Assembly (NCBI RefSeq): GCF_030816715.1
Contig: NZ_JAUSYH010000001.1
Span: 2,480,001 to 2,544,000 of the forward strand
Origin: Streptomyces achromogenes
Lineage (GTDB): Bacteria > Actinomycetota > Actinomycetes > Streptomycetales > Streptomycetaceae
Direction of reading: 5' to 3'
Length of the DNA: 64,000 bases
The notes below the pieces were generated by a model that worked only from the letters and a program-made list of their open reading frames with translations, had not been told where the DNA came from and searched no databases. The position numbers were made by a program, and so were the translations under genes. Below are positions 27,072 through 39,527 of this stretch, one piece after another (positions within the stretch are counted from its first letter, which is position 1; each line of letters opens with the position of its first letter).

Positions 27072-28313
27072 TCAGGCGCTGGCCGCCTTCAGCGGCCGGG
27101 CCGGGTCCACGAGGAGCCGCGGATTCATCGGCGTGCCCGCCTCGATCAGCCGCCTGCCCTGGGCGAGGTCGCGCGGGCGCCCCACGGCCAGCAGGGCGAC
27201 CAGGCGGTCCTCGCGCAGCCAGCAGACGGTCCAGGCCGGCCCGGACGGTTCGCCGCGCCACAGCAGGGCGTCGGCGGCGGCGTGGTGACCTGCGTACTGG
27301 ACGAAGCGGCCGAACTGCTCCGACCAGAAGTACGGGACCGGGTCGTAGCGGACCGGGGGCTCCCCGGTGGCCGCCCCGAGGATGTTCGCCGCGACCGTGC
27401 GCGGTCCCTGGAGGGCGTTGTCCCAGTGGTGGACGAGGAGCCGCTCGCCGTACCTGCGCGACGGGAAGGAGGCGCAGTCGCCGACCGCGTACACGTCCGG
27501 CAGGTTCGTGCGCAGCAGGTCGTCCGCCACGACCTCGTGGTGCGCGCCCAGTTCGACGCCGGAGCCGGTGAGCCAGGCGGTGGCGGGGCGGGCGCCGATG
27601 CCGACCACGACGGCGCCGACGGGCAGCCGCGAGCCGTCGTCCAGCACGACGGCGCCGGGCTCCAGGCGCGCCACGCGCGTGTGGGTGCGCAGGTCGGCGC
27701 CGCTGTCGGCGTACCAGCCGGTCATCGGGGCGGCGACCTCGGGCGGCAGCGCCCCCGCCAGCGGACGGTCGGCGGCCTCGACGACGGTGACCGCGCAGCC
27801 GGCCTCGCGCGCGGCGGTGGCGAACTCCGCGCCGATCCAGCCGGCGCCGACGACCACGACGTCGTGCTGCCGGGCGAGGACGGGCCGCAGGCGCTCGGCG
27901 TCGTCCAGGGTGCGCAGCAGGTGCACTCCGGGCACGCCCTCGGAGCCCGGCAGCCGGACGGGCTCCGCCCCGGTGGCGAGGACGAGGACGTCGTACGGGA
28001 CGGGCCCGCGTTCGGTGTCCAGCTCATGGTCGGCGGCGCGCAGGCCGAGGACCTCGCGACCGAGTTCCAGCCGGATGCCGAGGCCCTCGAAGTCGACGTC
28101 GAAGGCGGAGTTCTCGGCCGTGCCGAGCAGCACCGCCTTGGACAGCGGGGGCCGGTCGTAGGGCTGATGGGGTTCCGCGCCGATCAGGGTGACGGCTCCG
28201 TCGAAGCCCTGCTCGCGCAGGGCGACCGCCGTCTGGACCCCGGCCATGCCCGCGCCGGCGACGACCACGCTCCGCGCCCCGGACCGGCCCTCTTCCTGCC
28301 TCTGCTCGCTCAC
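27072..28313 (-). CDS. NAD(P)/FAD-dependent ferredoxin reductase-like oxidoreductase
   Basis: A 413-aa two-dinucleotide-domain flavoprotein. The FAD motif is VVVAGAGMAGVQTAVALREQG, the Pro-rich PYDRPPLSK block follows, the NAD motif is VVVVGAGWIGAEFA and the second FAD block is VYAVGDCASF. The C-terminal reductase domain (HWDNALQGPRTVAANILG) is typical of ferredoxin/putidaredoxin reductases. No cognate ferredoxin or P450 is adjacent. The GTG at 28313 lies just after an inverted repeat that may be an operator. Confidence 0.9.
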   Translation of the reverse strand: MSEQRQEEGRSGARSVVVAGAGMAGVQTAVALREQGFDGAVTLIGAEPHQPYDRPPLSKAVLLGTAENSAFDVDFEGLGIRLELGREVLGLRAADHELDTERGPVPYDVLVLATGAEPVRLPGSEGVPGVHLLRTLDDAERLRPVLARQHDVVVVGAGWIGAEFATAAREAGCAVTVVEAADRPLAGALPPEVAAPMTGWYADSGADLRTHTRVARLEPGAVVLDDGSRLPVGAVVVGIGARPATAWLTGSGVELGAHHEVVADDLLRTNLPDVYAVGDCASFPSRRYGERLLVHHWDNALQGPRTVAANILGAATGEPPVRYDPVPYFWSEQFGRFVQYAGHHAAADALLWRGEPSGPAWTVCWLREDRLVALLAVGRPRDLAQGRRLIEAGTPMNPRLLVDPARPLKAASA

Positions 28314-28330
28314 CCGATCACCATAGACAC

Positions 28331-28345
28331 CTGACGTTTTGTCAG
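28331..28345. promoter_or_regulatory. Inverted repeat upstream of the ferredoxin reductase-like gene
   Basis: CTGAC-GTTTT-GTCAG is a perfect 5-bp inverted repeat around an A/T-rich centre, ending 18 bp before the start codon of the oxidoreductase on the minus strand. Such sites are typical of TetR-type repressors. It could instead be a weak hairpin after the upstream gene, whose stop is at 28346. Confidence 0.4.
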
Positions 28346-28840
28346 TCAGCCGCGCTGCTCGGTGACCTGCTCCACACCGTGCGGGGCGCGCTGGGCTTCG
28401 CGCGCGGATTCCTCCCCTTCGCCCGGGATGTCATCCGGGGTCCCGTCCGGGATCTCGTGCAGGGATTCGTCCGGGGTCTCGTCCAGGGATTCGTGCGGGG
28501 TGTCCGGAATCTGCTCCACGACGCTGGTGCCGTGGCCCGGCTGCGACTCCCACTCCCAGGTCTCGTCGAGGCGCAGCCGGCCGTCGGGCAGCTCCAGGAC
28601 CGTCGACACGCAGTGCCCCGAGGAGGTCGTCCCGTCGTGCCCCAGCTGGACGTAACGGAAGTCGAGCCGGTCCCCCTCGCGGGTGCCCACCAGGTGCCCC
28701 CGCACGACGTCGCCGCCCGCGTACTCGGCCCAGACCGCCCCGTCCCGCTCGTGGTAGGCGAAGCGGGTGCGCAGGCCGACCTGCCCGGGGGCCTGGTCGG
28801 CCACGGGGGCGAGGACGAGGCCGTCGAGCGAGCGTGCCAT
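28346..28840 (-). CDS. Conserved hypothetical protein with acidic repeat tail
   Basis: A 164-aa protein that I do not recognise as a named family. Residues 1-105 form a beta-rich domain with a FRYVQLGHDG-type strand and many Gly-containing turns. The rest is an acidic Pro/Asp/Glu/Ser tail. Part of the tail comes from a 24-bp tandem repeat (28454-28477 and 28478-28501) encoding near-identical octapeptides. The start ATG at 28840 has AAGGGAG upstream. It lies just upstream of the ferredoxin reductase-like gene on the same strand. Confidence 0.7.
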   Translation of the reverse strand: MARSLDGLVLAPVADQAPGQVGLRTRFAYHERDGAVWAEYAGGDVVRGHLVGTREGDRLDFRYVQLGHDGTTSSGHCVSTVLELPDGRLRLDETWEWESQPGHGTSVVEQIPDTPHESLDETPDESLHEIPDGTPDDIPGEGEESAREAQRAPHGVEQVTEQRG

Positions 28841-28898
28841 GGGCGGGGGGCTCCCTTACTGAGGCGTGTCACGTCGGGCTAGGGTGGCCAACGTAGAG

Positions 28899-28996
28899 CA
28901 CTCGCGGGAGCCCGGACGCACCGGGCTGAGAGGGAGGCTGGCGGCCTCCGACCGTACGAACCTGATCCGGGTCATGCCGGCGAAGGGAGGGGCTGG
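28899..28996 (+). ncRNA. TPP riboswitch (THI element)
   Basis: The conserved core is present: CCCGG-loop-CCGGG followed by CTGAGA (28926-28931), a variable GC stem, then ACCTGATCCGGGTCATGCCGGCG (28960-28982) and AAGGGAGG. This is the TPP aptamer. The purine-rich GGGAGGGG end of the element is also the ribosome site of thiO, whose ATG follows at 29003, so control is probably at translation initiation. TPP binding would hide the site and shut off thiO-thiS-thiG. Confidence 0.95.
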
Positions 28997-29002
28997 ACGC
29001 CC

Positions 29003-30169
29003 ATGTCGTCTCCACGCACATCAGACGTCCTCGTCATCGGGGGCGGGATCATCGGGCTGGTCACCGCCTGGCGGGCCGCGCAGCGCGGCCTCGCGACGGC
29101 GGTGGTGGACCCCGAGCCGGGCGGCGGGGCCGCCCAGGTGGCCGCCGGGATGCTGGCCGCCGTCACGGAACTGCACTACGGCGAGCAGACCCTGCTCGGT
29201 CTCAACCTCGCCTCGGCGCGCCGCTATCCCGACTTCGCGGCGGAGCTGACGGAGCTGACCGGGCTCGGCGTCGGCTACCGGCGCTGCGGCACGCTCGCGG
29301 TCGCGCTGGACGCCGACGACCGCACCCATCTGCGCGAACTGCACGCCCTGCAACGGCAGTCGGGACTGGAGTCGGAGTGGCTGTCCGGGCGCGAGTGCCG
29401 GCGTCTGGAGCCGATGCTCGCACCGGGGGTGCGCGGCGGACTGCGGGCGGACGGCGACCACCAGGTCGATCCGCGGCGGCTGGCCGCGGCCCTGACGGCC
29501 GCCTGCGAGCGCGCGGGCGTCGCCTTCCACCGCACATGGGCGGAGCGGCTGACCGTCGTGGGCGACCGGGCGACGGGGGCCGTCCTGCGGGACGGCGCTA
29601 CGCCGTCGGCGGGGCAGGTGGTGCTCGCCGGCGGCAGTCTGAGCGGGCGGCTCGCGGGTGTCCCGCAGGACGTACTGCCCGCCGTACGGCCCGTCAAGGG
29701 GCAGGTGCTGCGGCTGGCCGTGCCGGCGCGGTGCGCGCCGTTCCTGAACCGGACCGTGCGGGCCGTGGTCCGCGGCAGCCAGGTCTACCTGGTCCCCCGG
29801 GAGAACGGCGAACTGGTGGTGGGCGCGACCAGCGAGGAGCTGGGCTGGGACACGACCGTGACGGCGGGGGGCGTGTACGAGCTGCTGCGCGACGCCCACG
29901 AGCTGGTCCCGGGCATCACCGAGCTGCCGCTCACCGAGACGCGCGCGGGCCTGCGGCCGGGGTCCCCGGACAACGCGCCGCTGCTCGGGCCGACGGAGCT
30001 GCCCGGGCTGCTGCTGGCCACCGGGCACTATCGCAACGGCGTGCTGCTGACGCCGGTGACCGGAGACGCGATGGCGCAGGTCCTGGCCACCGGGGAGCTG
30101 CCGGACGAGGCCCGACCCTTCACTCCCCGGCGTTTCGGCGCCGCCGCACTCCTGGAGCAGCCCGCGTGA
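29003..30169 (+). CDS. thiO: Glycine oxidase ThiO
   Basis: FAD enzyme that oxidises glycine to the dehydroglycine used for the thiazole ring. The 388-aa product has DVLVIGGGIIGLVTAWRAAQRG at the N-terminus, a DAO-type fold and the C-terminal FAD block ETRAGLRPGSPDNAPLLG with HYRNGVLLTP. It is directly under the TPP riboswitch, and its stop overlaps the thiS start (GTGA). Confidence 0.95.
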   Translation: MSSPRTSDVLVIGGGIIGLVTAWRAAQRGLATAVVDPEPGGGAAQVAAGMLAAVTELHYGEQTLLGLNLASARRYPDFAAELTELTGLGVGYRRCGTLAVALDADDRTHLRELHALQRQSGLESEWLSGRECRRLEPMLAPGVRGGLRADGDHQVDPRRLAAALTAACERAGVAFHRTWAERLTVVGDRATGAVLRDGATPSAGQVVLAGGSLSGRLAGVPQDVLPAVRPVKGQVLRLAVPARCAPFLNRTVRAVVRGSQVYLVPRENGELVVGATSEELGWDTTVTAGGVYELLRDAHELVPGITELPLTETRAGLRPGSPDNAPLLGPTELPGLLLATGHYRNGVLLTPVTGDAMAQVLATGELPDEARPFTPRRFGAAALLEQPA

Positions 30170-30384
30170 ACGCCCCTGCCCCTCTGCACGTCTCGGTCAA
30201 CGGCGAGCGGCGGGAGTTCGCCGCCGGCACCGCCCTCGACGGCGTCGTACGGTCCCTGACGCCCGCCGCCTCCGGGGTGGCCGCCGCGCTCAACGAGACC
30301 GTCGTCCCGCGCGCGCAGTGGCCGTCCACGGCGCTGTCCGACGGGGACCGCGTGGAAGTCCTCACCGCCGTCCAGGGAGGCTGA
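30166..30384 (+). CDS. thiS: Sulfur carrier protein ThiS
   Basis: A 72-aa ubiquitin-like sulfur carrier. It begins LHVSVNGERREF and ends in the required Gly-Gly (VLTAVQGG), which is adenylated and converted to thiocarboxylate. The GTG start overlaps the thiO stop by 4 nt. thiG follows after 3 bp, so the three are one operon. Confidence 0.95.
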   Translation: MNAPAPLHVSVNGERREFAAGTALDGVVRSLTPAASGVAAALNETVVPRAQWPSTALSDGDRVEVLTAVQGG

Positions 30385-31197
<813 letters not shown>

Positions 31198-31369
31198 CGG
31201 CCGGTCGCCGGACGGGAGAGGGACATTGCCGACGCGGGACCCGCCCGGGCCGCGAGCGCGCCCCGGGCCCGGGCGTTACCCGCGGGTTCGCGTCACAGCT
31301 CGGCTGCAGTCGCGCTGCGATCCCGGTGTGATCGGCGGGCTGTCGGTGACGGCTCGTACACTCACCTGC

Positions 31370-33307
31370 GTGGACACGACCCTTCAGGACCCTCTGGTCG
31401 GGCAGGTGCTCGACGGCCGGTATCGCGTGGAGGCGCGGATCGCGGTCGGCGGGATGGCCACGGTCTACCGGGCCGTGGACACCCGCCTCGACCGCGTGCT
31501 CGCGCTCAAGGTGATGCATCCGGCGCTCGCCGCCGACGCGGCGTTCGTCGAGCGGTTCATCCGGGAGGCGAAGTCCGTCGCCCGCCTGGCCCATCCCAAC
31601 GTCGTGCAGGTCTTCGACCAGGGCGCCGACGGGTCGTACGTCTACCTCGCCATGGAGTACATCGCCGGCTGCACCCTTCGGGACGTGCTGCGCGACCGCG
31701 GGGCCCTGCAGCCGAGGGCCGCACTCGACATCCTGGAGCCGGTCCTCGCCGCGCTGGGCGCCGCGCACCGGGCCGGGTTCGTGCACCGGGACATGAAGCC
31801 CGAGAACGTGCTGATCGGGGACGACGGCCGGGTCAAGGTCGCCGACTTCGGCCTGGTGCGCTCGGTGGACACCGTCACCAGCACCACCGGGGCGGTGCTC
31901 GGCACCGTGTCCTACCTCGCCCCCGAGCAGATCGACCAGCCGGGCGCCGCCGATCCCCGGGTCGACGTGTACGCGTGCGGCGTCGTGCTCTACGAGATGC
32001 TCACCGGCGACAAGCCGCACGAGGGGGACTCCCCCGCGATCGTGCTCTACAAGCACCTCCACGAGGACGTCCCGGCGCCCTCGGCGCTCGTCCCCGGGCT
32101 GCCCTTCGAGCTGGACGAACTCGTGGCGTCGGCCACCGCCCGCACGCCCGGGGTCCGGCCGCACGACGCCGTCGCGCTGCTCGGACAGGTCCGGGAGGCG
32201 CGCGCCCCGCTCACCGAGGAGCAGCTGGACGCGCTGCCGCCGCAGGCCCTCTCCGGTGAGCACGACAACGCCGAGGACCGCACGAGCGTGATCCCGCGCT
32301 CGCTCACCGTACCCCGCCCGTTGCCGGTCAACGAGGACGAGCCCGCCGACGACGCCGCGCTCCACCGGACCTCCCGGTTCCAGAGCCCTCCGCCGCTGCC
32401 GCCCCGGCGCCGTTCCGTGCGGCCGGGGCGCGGGGTGATCGCGCTCGTCACCGTCGTCCTGCTGGTGCTCGGCGTGGGCGCGGGCGTCTGGTACATCAAC
32501 TCCGGGCAGTTCACCAAGGTCCCCTCGGTGCTGACGCAGAAGGAGGCCGAGGCCCGCAAGCGCCTGGAGGCGGCGGGGCTCGAGGTCGGCAAGGTCCGGC
32601 ACACGTACAGCGACACGGCCGGGCGCGGCACGGTCACGGAGACGGACCCCGGGCCCGGCGCCCGGATCCGCAAGAACGACTCGGTGGCGCTGACCGTCTC
32701 CGACGGCCCCGAGATCGTGAAGGTGCCGGACGTGCAGGGCGCGGCGCTGAAGAAGGCCGAGGCGCTGCTGAAGAAGGACGGGCTCGAACCGGGGCTGGTC
32801 ACCGAGGAGTTCAGCGACGAGATCGCCCGGGGCGCGGTGATCAGCACCGATCCGCAGGCCGGCGCGCAGCGCCGCGCGGGCACCGCGATCTCGCTCGTCG
32901 TCAGCAAGGGCAGCCCGGTCGACGTCCCCGACGTCACCGGCGACGACCCGGACGACGCCAAGGCCGAGCTGGAGGAGGCCGGCCTGACGGTGAAGGTCGC
33001 CGCCGAGCAGGTCAACTCCGAGGTGGACAAGGGCAAGGTCGCCGCGCAGACCCCCAAGGCGGACAGCCGGCTCGCCGTGGGCGACACCGTGACGCTGACG
33101 CTGTCCAAGGGTCCGGAGATGGTCGAGGTCCCGGACGTGGTCGGCTCGAGCGTGGACGACGCCAAGTCGCTCCTGGAGCAGTCCGGGTTCAAGGTCGACG
33201 AGGACCGCGGCCTGCTCGGTCTGTTCGGCGACACCGTGAAGAAGCAGTCCGTCCAGGCAGGGAAGTCGGCGCCCAAGGGGTCGACGATCACGATCACCAT
33301 CCGGTGA
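31370..33307 (+). CDS. Ser/Thr protein kinase with four PASTA domains
   Basis: A 645-aa bitopic kinase. The kinase domain (about 17-275) has VGGMATVYRA, K47, H139-R-D141 and the DFG Asp D159. A Pro-rich juxtamembrane linker, one membrane span (about 354-376) and four extracellular PASTA repeats (about 379-445, 449-513, 516-580 and 584-645) follow. PASTA domains bind muropeptides or lipid II, so it may signal wall status. From memory the S. coelicolor homologue is PkaF (SCO2110). The GTG at 31370 is chosen because it leaves a normal N-terminus. The Rv2175c-type gene upstream is a candidate substrate. Confidence 0.93.
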   Translation: MDTTLQDPLVGQVLDGRYRVEARIAVGGMATVYRAVDTRLDRVLALKVMHPALAADAAFVERFIREAKSVARLAHPNVVQVFDQGADGSYVYLAMEYIAGCTLRDVLRDRGALQPRAALDILEPVLAALGAAHRAGFVHRDMKPENVLIGDDGRVKVADFGLVRSVDTVTSTTGAVLGTVSYLAPEQIDQPGAADPRVDVYACGVVLYEMLTGDKPHEGDSPAIVLYKHLHEDVPAPSALVPGLPFELDELVASATARTPGVRPHDAVALLGQVREARAPLTEEQLDALPPQALSGEHDNAEDRTSVIPRSLTVPRPLPVNEDEPADDAALHRTSRFQSPPPLPPRRRSVRPGRGVIALVTVVLLVLGVGAGVWYINSGQFTKVPSVLTQKEAEARKRLEAAGLEVGKVRHTYSDTAGRGTVTETDPGPGARIRKNDSVALTVSDGPEIVKVPDVQGAALKKAEALLKKDGLEPGLVTEEFSDEIARGAVISTDPQAGAQRRAGTAISLVVSKGSPVDVPDVTGDDPDDAKAELEEAGLTVKVAAEQVNSEVDKGKVAAQTPKADSRLAVGDTVTLTLSKGPEMVEVPDVVGSSVDDAKSLLEQSGFKVDEDRGLLGLFGDTVKKQSVQAGKSAPKGSTITITIR

Positions 33308-33341
33308 CGGACCGGGCGGGCGGGCATGACACCCTGACCGG

Positions 33342-34220
33342 GTGAGTGCTCGTCCCCCCTTCCCCTCCCGCAATCCCGTCGGCGGCCATGTGCCCGTGGC
33401 CGGCGGTCTGCACCGCGTGGGCATGTCGTACGCGCACGACCTCGAGGCCGAGACGGTCCAGGTGTTCGTGGCCAACCCGCGTGGCTGGGCCACGCCGGCG
33501 GGCGACCCCCGGCAGGACGAGGCCTTCCGGGAGGCGTGCGCGCAGCGGTCGGTCCCGGCGTACGTGCACGCCCCGTACCTGATCAACTTCGGCTCGCACA
33601 CCGAGGCGACGGCCGAGCGGTCGGTGGAGTCGATGCGGCACTCGCTGCGCCGGGGGCGGGAGATCGGCGCGCTGGGCGTGGTCGTGCACACCGGGAGCGC
33701 GACGGGCGGGCGGGACCGGTCGGTGGCGCTGAAGCAGGTGCGCGAGTACCTGCTGCCGCTGCTGGACGAGCTGACCCACGACGACGACCCGTTCCTGCTG
33801 CTGGAGTCCACCGCCGGCCAGGGCTCCTCGCTCTGCTCCCGGACCTGGGACTTCGGGCCGTACTTCGAGGCGCTGGACTCCCATCCCAGACTGGGCGTCT
33901 GCCTCGACACCTGCCACGTCTTCGCGGCCGGGCACGACCTGGCCGGCCCGTCCGGCATGCACCGGACCCTCGACCTGCTGGTGGACACGGTCGGCGAGGG
34001 CCGGCTGAAGCTGATCCACGCCAACGACTCCAAGGACGTGGCCGGCGCCCACAAGGACCGGCACGAGAACATCGGCGAGGGTCACATCGGCGAGGATCCC
34101 TTCCGGGACCTGATGACCCACCCGGCGACGGCGGGCGTGCCGCTGGTCATCGAGACGCCGGGCGGCAGGGAGGGCCACGCGACGGACGTGCGGCGGCTGA
34201 AGAGACTGCGGGACGGCTGA
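33342..34220 (+). CDS. Deoxyribonuclease IV (endonuclease IV, AP endonuclease)
   Basis: Zinc-dependent AP endonuclease of base excision repair. The 292-aa TIM-barrel has the family's metal-ligand blocks: VHAPYLINFGS, VVHTGSATG, LLLESTAGQG, CLDTCHVFAAG, LIHANDSK, RHENIGEGHIG and VIETPG. The GTG start lies 34 bp after the kinase stop on the same strand, so the two may be cotranscribed. Confidence 0.94.
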   Translation: MSARPPFPSRNPVGGHVPVAGGLHRVGMSYAHDLEAETVQVFVANPRGWATPAGDPRQDEAFREACAQRSVPAYVHAPYLINFGSHTEATAERSVESMRHSLRRGREIGALGVVVHTGSATGGRDRSVALKQVREYLLPLLDELTHDDDPFLLLESTAGQGSSLCSRTWDFGPYFEALDSHPRLGVCLDTCHVFAAGHDLAGPSGMHRTLDLLVDTVGEGRLKLIHANDSKDVAGAHKDRHENIGEGHIGEDPFRDLMTHPATAGVPLVIETPGGREGHATDVRRLKRLRDG

Positions 34221-34263
34221 GGCGACGCTTCCCGGCCCCGGGGCCGTCGCGGCTTCGGGGCCG

Positions 34264-34896
34264 TCAGAGTTCGGGGCCGTCCCCGGGCTCCTCCTGGTAG
34301 GAGTAGCGCTGCTCGCTCCAGGGGTCGCCGATGTTGTGGTAGCCGCGCTCCTCCCAGAAGCCGCGGCGGTCGGCGGTCATGTACTCGATGCCACGGACCC
34401 ACTTGGGGCCCTTCCAGGCGTACAGGTGCGGGACGACCAGTCGCAGCGGGAAACCGTGCTCGGCGGTGAGCAGCTCGCCGTCCTTGTGGGTGGCGAAGAT
34501 CGTGCGCTCGGCGGCGAAGTCGGACAGCCGCAGGTTGGAGCTGAAGCCGTACTCGGCCCACACCATCACATGGGTGACGCTCGCGGCGGGCGGCGCGATC
34601 TCCAGGATCGTGCGGGCCGGGATGCCGCCCCACTCGGCGCCGAGCATGCTGAACTTCGTCACACAGTGCAGATCGGCCAGCACGGAGGCGTAGGGAAGTG
34701 CGGTGATCTCGTCGTGGTTCCAGCAGCGCTTCTCACCGTCGGCGGTGGCGCCGAAGACCCGGAACTCCCAGCGCTCGGGACGGAACTTGGGGACCGGACC
34801 GTAGTGGGTGACGGGCCAGCCGCGCTGCAGTCGCTGCCCCGGCGGAAGCTCGGACACCGCCTCTTCTCCAGATTCTCGCTCCACCGGATGACCCAT
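34264..34896 (-). CDS. Sulfite oxidase-like molybdopterin-binding oxidoreductase
   Basis: A 210-aa single-domain protein of the sulfite-oxidase-like (YedY/MsrP-related) group. The motif DLHCVTKFSMLGAEWGGIPA has the Cys that would ligate molybdenum, and HGFPLRLVVPHLYAWKGPKWV is the pterin-binding block. No Tat signal or transmembrane segment is seen, so it may be cytoplasmic. The ATG at 34896 (MGHPVERE) is preferred over upstream frames. It is divergent from bacterioferritin across a region with a 19-bp direct repeat. Confidence 0.88.
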   Translation of the reverse strand: MGHPVERESGEEAVSELPPGQRLQRGWPVTHYGPVPKFRPERWEFRVFGATADGEKRCWNHDEITALPYASVLADLHCVTKFSMLGAEWGGIPARTILEIAPPAASVTHVMVWAEYGFSSNLRLSDFAAERTIFATHKDGELLTAEHGFPLRLVVPHLYAWKGPKWVRGIEYMTADRRGFWEERGYHNIGDPWSEQRYSYQEEPGDGPEL

Positions 34897-34971
34897 GACT
34901 CCATCCTGACAGACCCCGGACGATGCACATGACCAGCCATGACCGGGCATATCCCGAATCGGGCAACTGAT

Positions 34972-35009
34972 ACTAAGCATGCACTAACTTACTAAGTACG
35001 CACTTACTG
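34972..35009. promoter_or_regulatory. Two tandem 19-bp repeats in the sulfite-oxidase-like/bfr divergent region
   Basis: ACTAAGCATGCACTAACTT (34972-34990) is followed directly by ACTAAGTACGCACTTACTG (34991-35009), matching at 15 of 19 positions. The A/T-rich repeats stand out in a GC-rich context. They lie 73 bp before bfr and 76 bp before the divergent gene and contain AAGT/ACTT dyads, as expected of a dimeric regulator bound on one face of the helix. Confidence 0.55.
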
Positions 35010-35081
35010 GACGATCTTCGATGCCGGTGAAATCATGCGGCGGAACCTCCCGAATTCTCCGACGTGGAAGGAGCCTCTGCG

Positions 35082-35561
35082 ATGCAGGGCGACCCCGAGG
35101 TCATCGAGTTCCTCAACGAGCAGCTCACCGGCGAACTCACCGCCATCAACCAATACTTCCTCCACGCCAAGATGCAGGAGAACTTCGGCTGGACGAAGCT
35201 CGCGAAATACACGCGGCACGAGTCCTTCGACGAGATGAAGCACGCCGAGGTGCTCACCGACCGGATTCTCTTCCTGGACGGGCTGCCGAATTACCAGCGG
35301 CTGTTCCACGTGCGCGTCGGACAGACGGTCAAGGAGATGTTCGAGGCCGACCGGCTGATCGAGGTGGAGGCGATCGACCGGCTGAAGCGCGGCATCAAGG
35401 TGATGCGTGAGAAGGGCGACATCACGTCCGCGAACATCTTCGAGTCGATCCTCGAGGACGAGGAACACCACATCGACTATCTGGACACCCAGCTGGAGCT
35501 GGTGGAGAAGCTCGGCGAGGCGCTCTACATCGCCCAGCTGATCGAGCAACCGGAGAGCTGA
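35082..35561 (+). CDS. bfr: Bacterioferritin
   Basis: Iron-storage protein forming a 24-mer with haem and a di-iron ferroxidase centre. The 159-aa product has all ferroxidase ligands in the standard numbering: E18, E51, H54, E94, E127 and H130, plus the haem ligand M52. The ATG follows AAGGAG at 8 nt. The ferredoxin Bfd that releases its iron is encoded convergently just downstream. Confidence 0.97.
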   Translation: MQGDPEVIEFLNEQLTGELTAINQYFLHAKMQENFGWTKLAKYTRHESFDEMKHAEVLTDRILFLDGLPNYQRLFHVRVGQTVKEMFEADRLIEVEAIDRLKRGIKVMREKGDITSANIFESILEDEEHHIDYLDTQLELVEKLGEALYIAQLIEQPES

Positions 35562-35620
35562 ACCGGCAGGCCCGCCCCGCACCGCGGCCCGGCCTGCGGT
35601 CGACGCGGTGGAGGAGACTC

Positions 35621-35863
35621 CTAGGCCGCTTCGTCGAGTGCGGTGAGGGCCGGCGCCTTGTGGCCGGCGAGGTCGGTCACACCCGGGCGCGGGGAGGCGC
35701 CCCGGCCGAGGATGGCCTGGATCCGGCGTACGCAGGAGCCGCAGTCCGTGCCCGCCTTGCAGGCGGAGGCGATCTGGCGCGGGGTGCAGGCGCCGTCGTT
35801 CGCGTGCTGTTTGACCTGGGCCTCGGTCACCCCGAAGCAGCTGCAGACGTACACGCGGTTCAC
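35621..35863 (-). CDS. bfd: Bacterioferritin-associated ferredoxin
   Basis: An 80-aa [2Fe-2S] protein that reduces Bfr-bound ferric iron for release. Cluster Cys residues are C7 and C9 (VCSC) and C41 and C44 (DCGSC), the Bfd/BFD-like spacing. The Ala/Pro-rich tail after 55 is not conserved in the family. An iron-box-like sequence upstream implies expression when iron is low, opposite to storage. Confidence 0.95.
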   Translation of the reverse strand: MNRVYVCSCFGVTEAQVKQHANDGACTPRQIASACKAGTDCGSCVRRIQAILGRGASPRPGVTDLAGHKAPALTALDEAA

Positions 35864-35916
35864 CTCCTCGCCGGTCCCTGAGTCACGCCTACCGGATCTC
35901 AGGGCTCCCTGGTCGG

Positions 35917-35935
35917 TGAGGCTAACCTAACCTTA
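35917..35935 (-). promoter_or_regulatory. Iron box (DmdR/IdeR-type) upstream of bfd
   Basis: On the minus strand the sequence TAAGGTTAGGTTAGCCTCA matches the IdeR/DmdR iron-box consensus TTAGGTTAGGCTAACCTAA at 15 of 19 positions. It lies 54 bp before the bfd start, where iron-loaded repressor would block transcription. Confidence 0.7.
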
Positions 35936-36014
35936 CCCGGCGCCGCGTGGCGGGAAAAGTGGAGTGGGGCGCGGATCGCATGTGATCCGCGCCCCACTGC
36001 CATGACGATCACGC

Positions 36015-39527
<3,513 letters not shown>

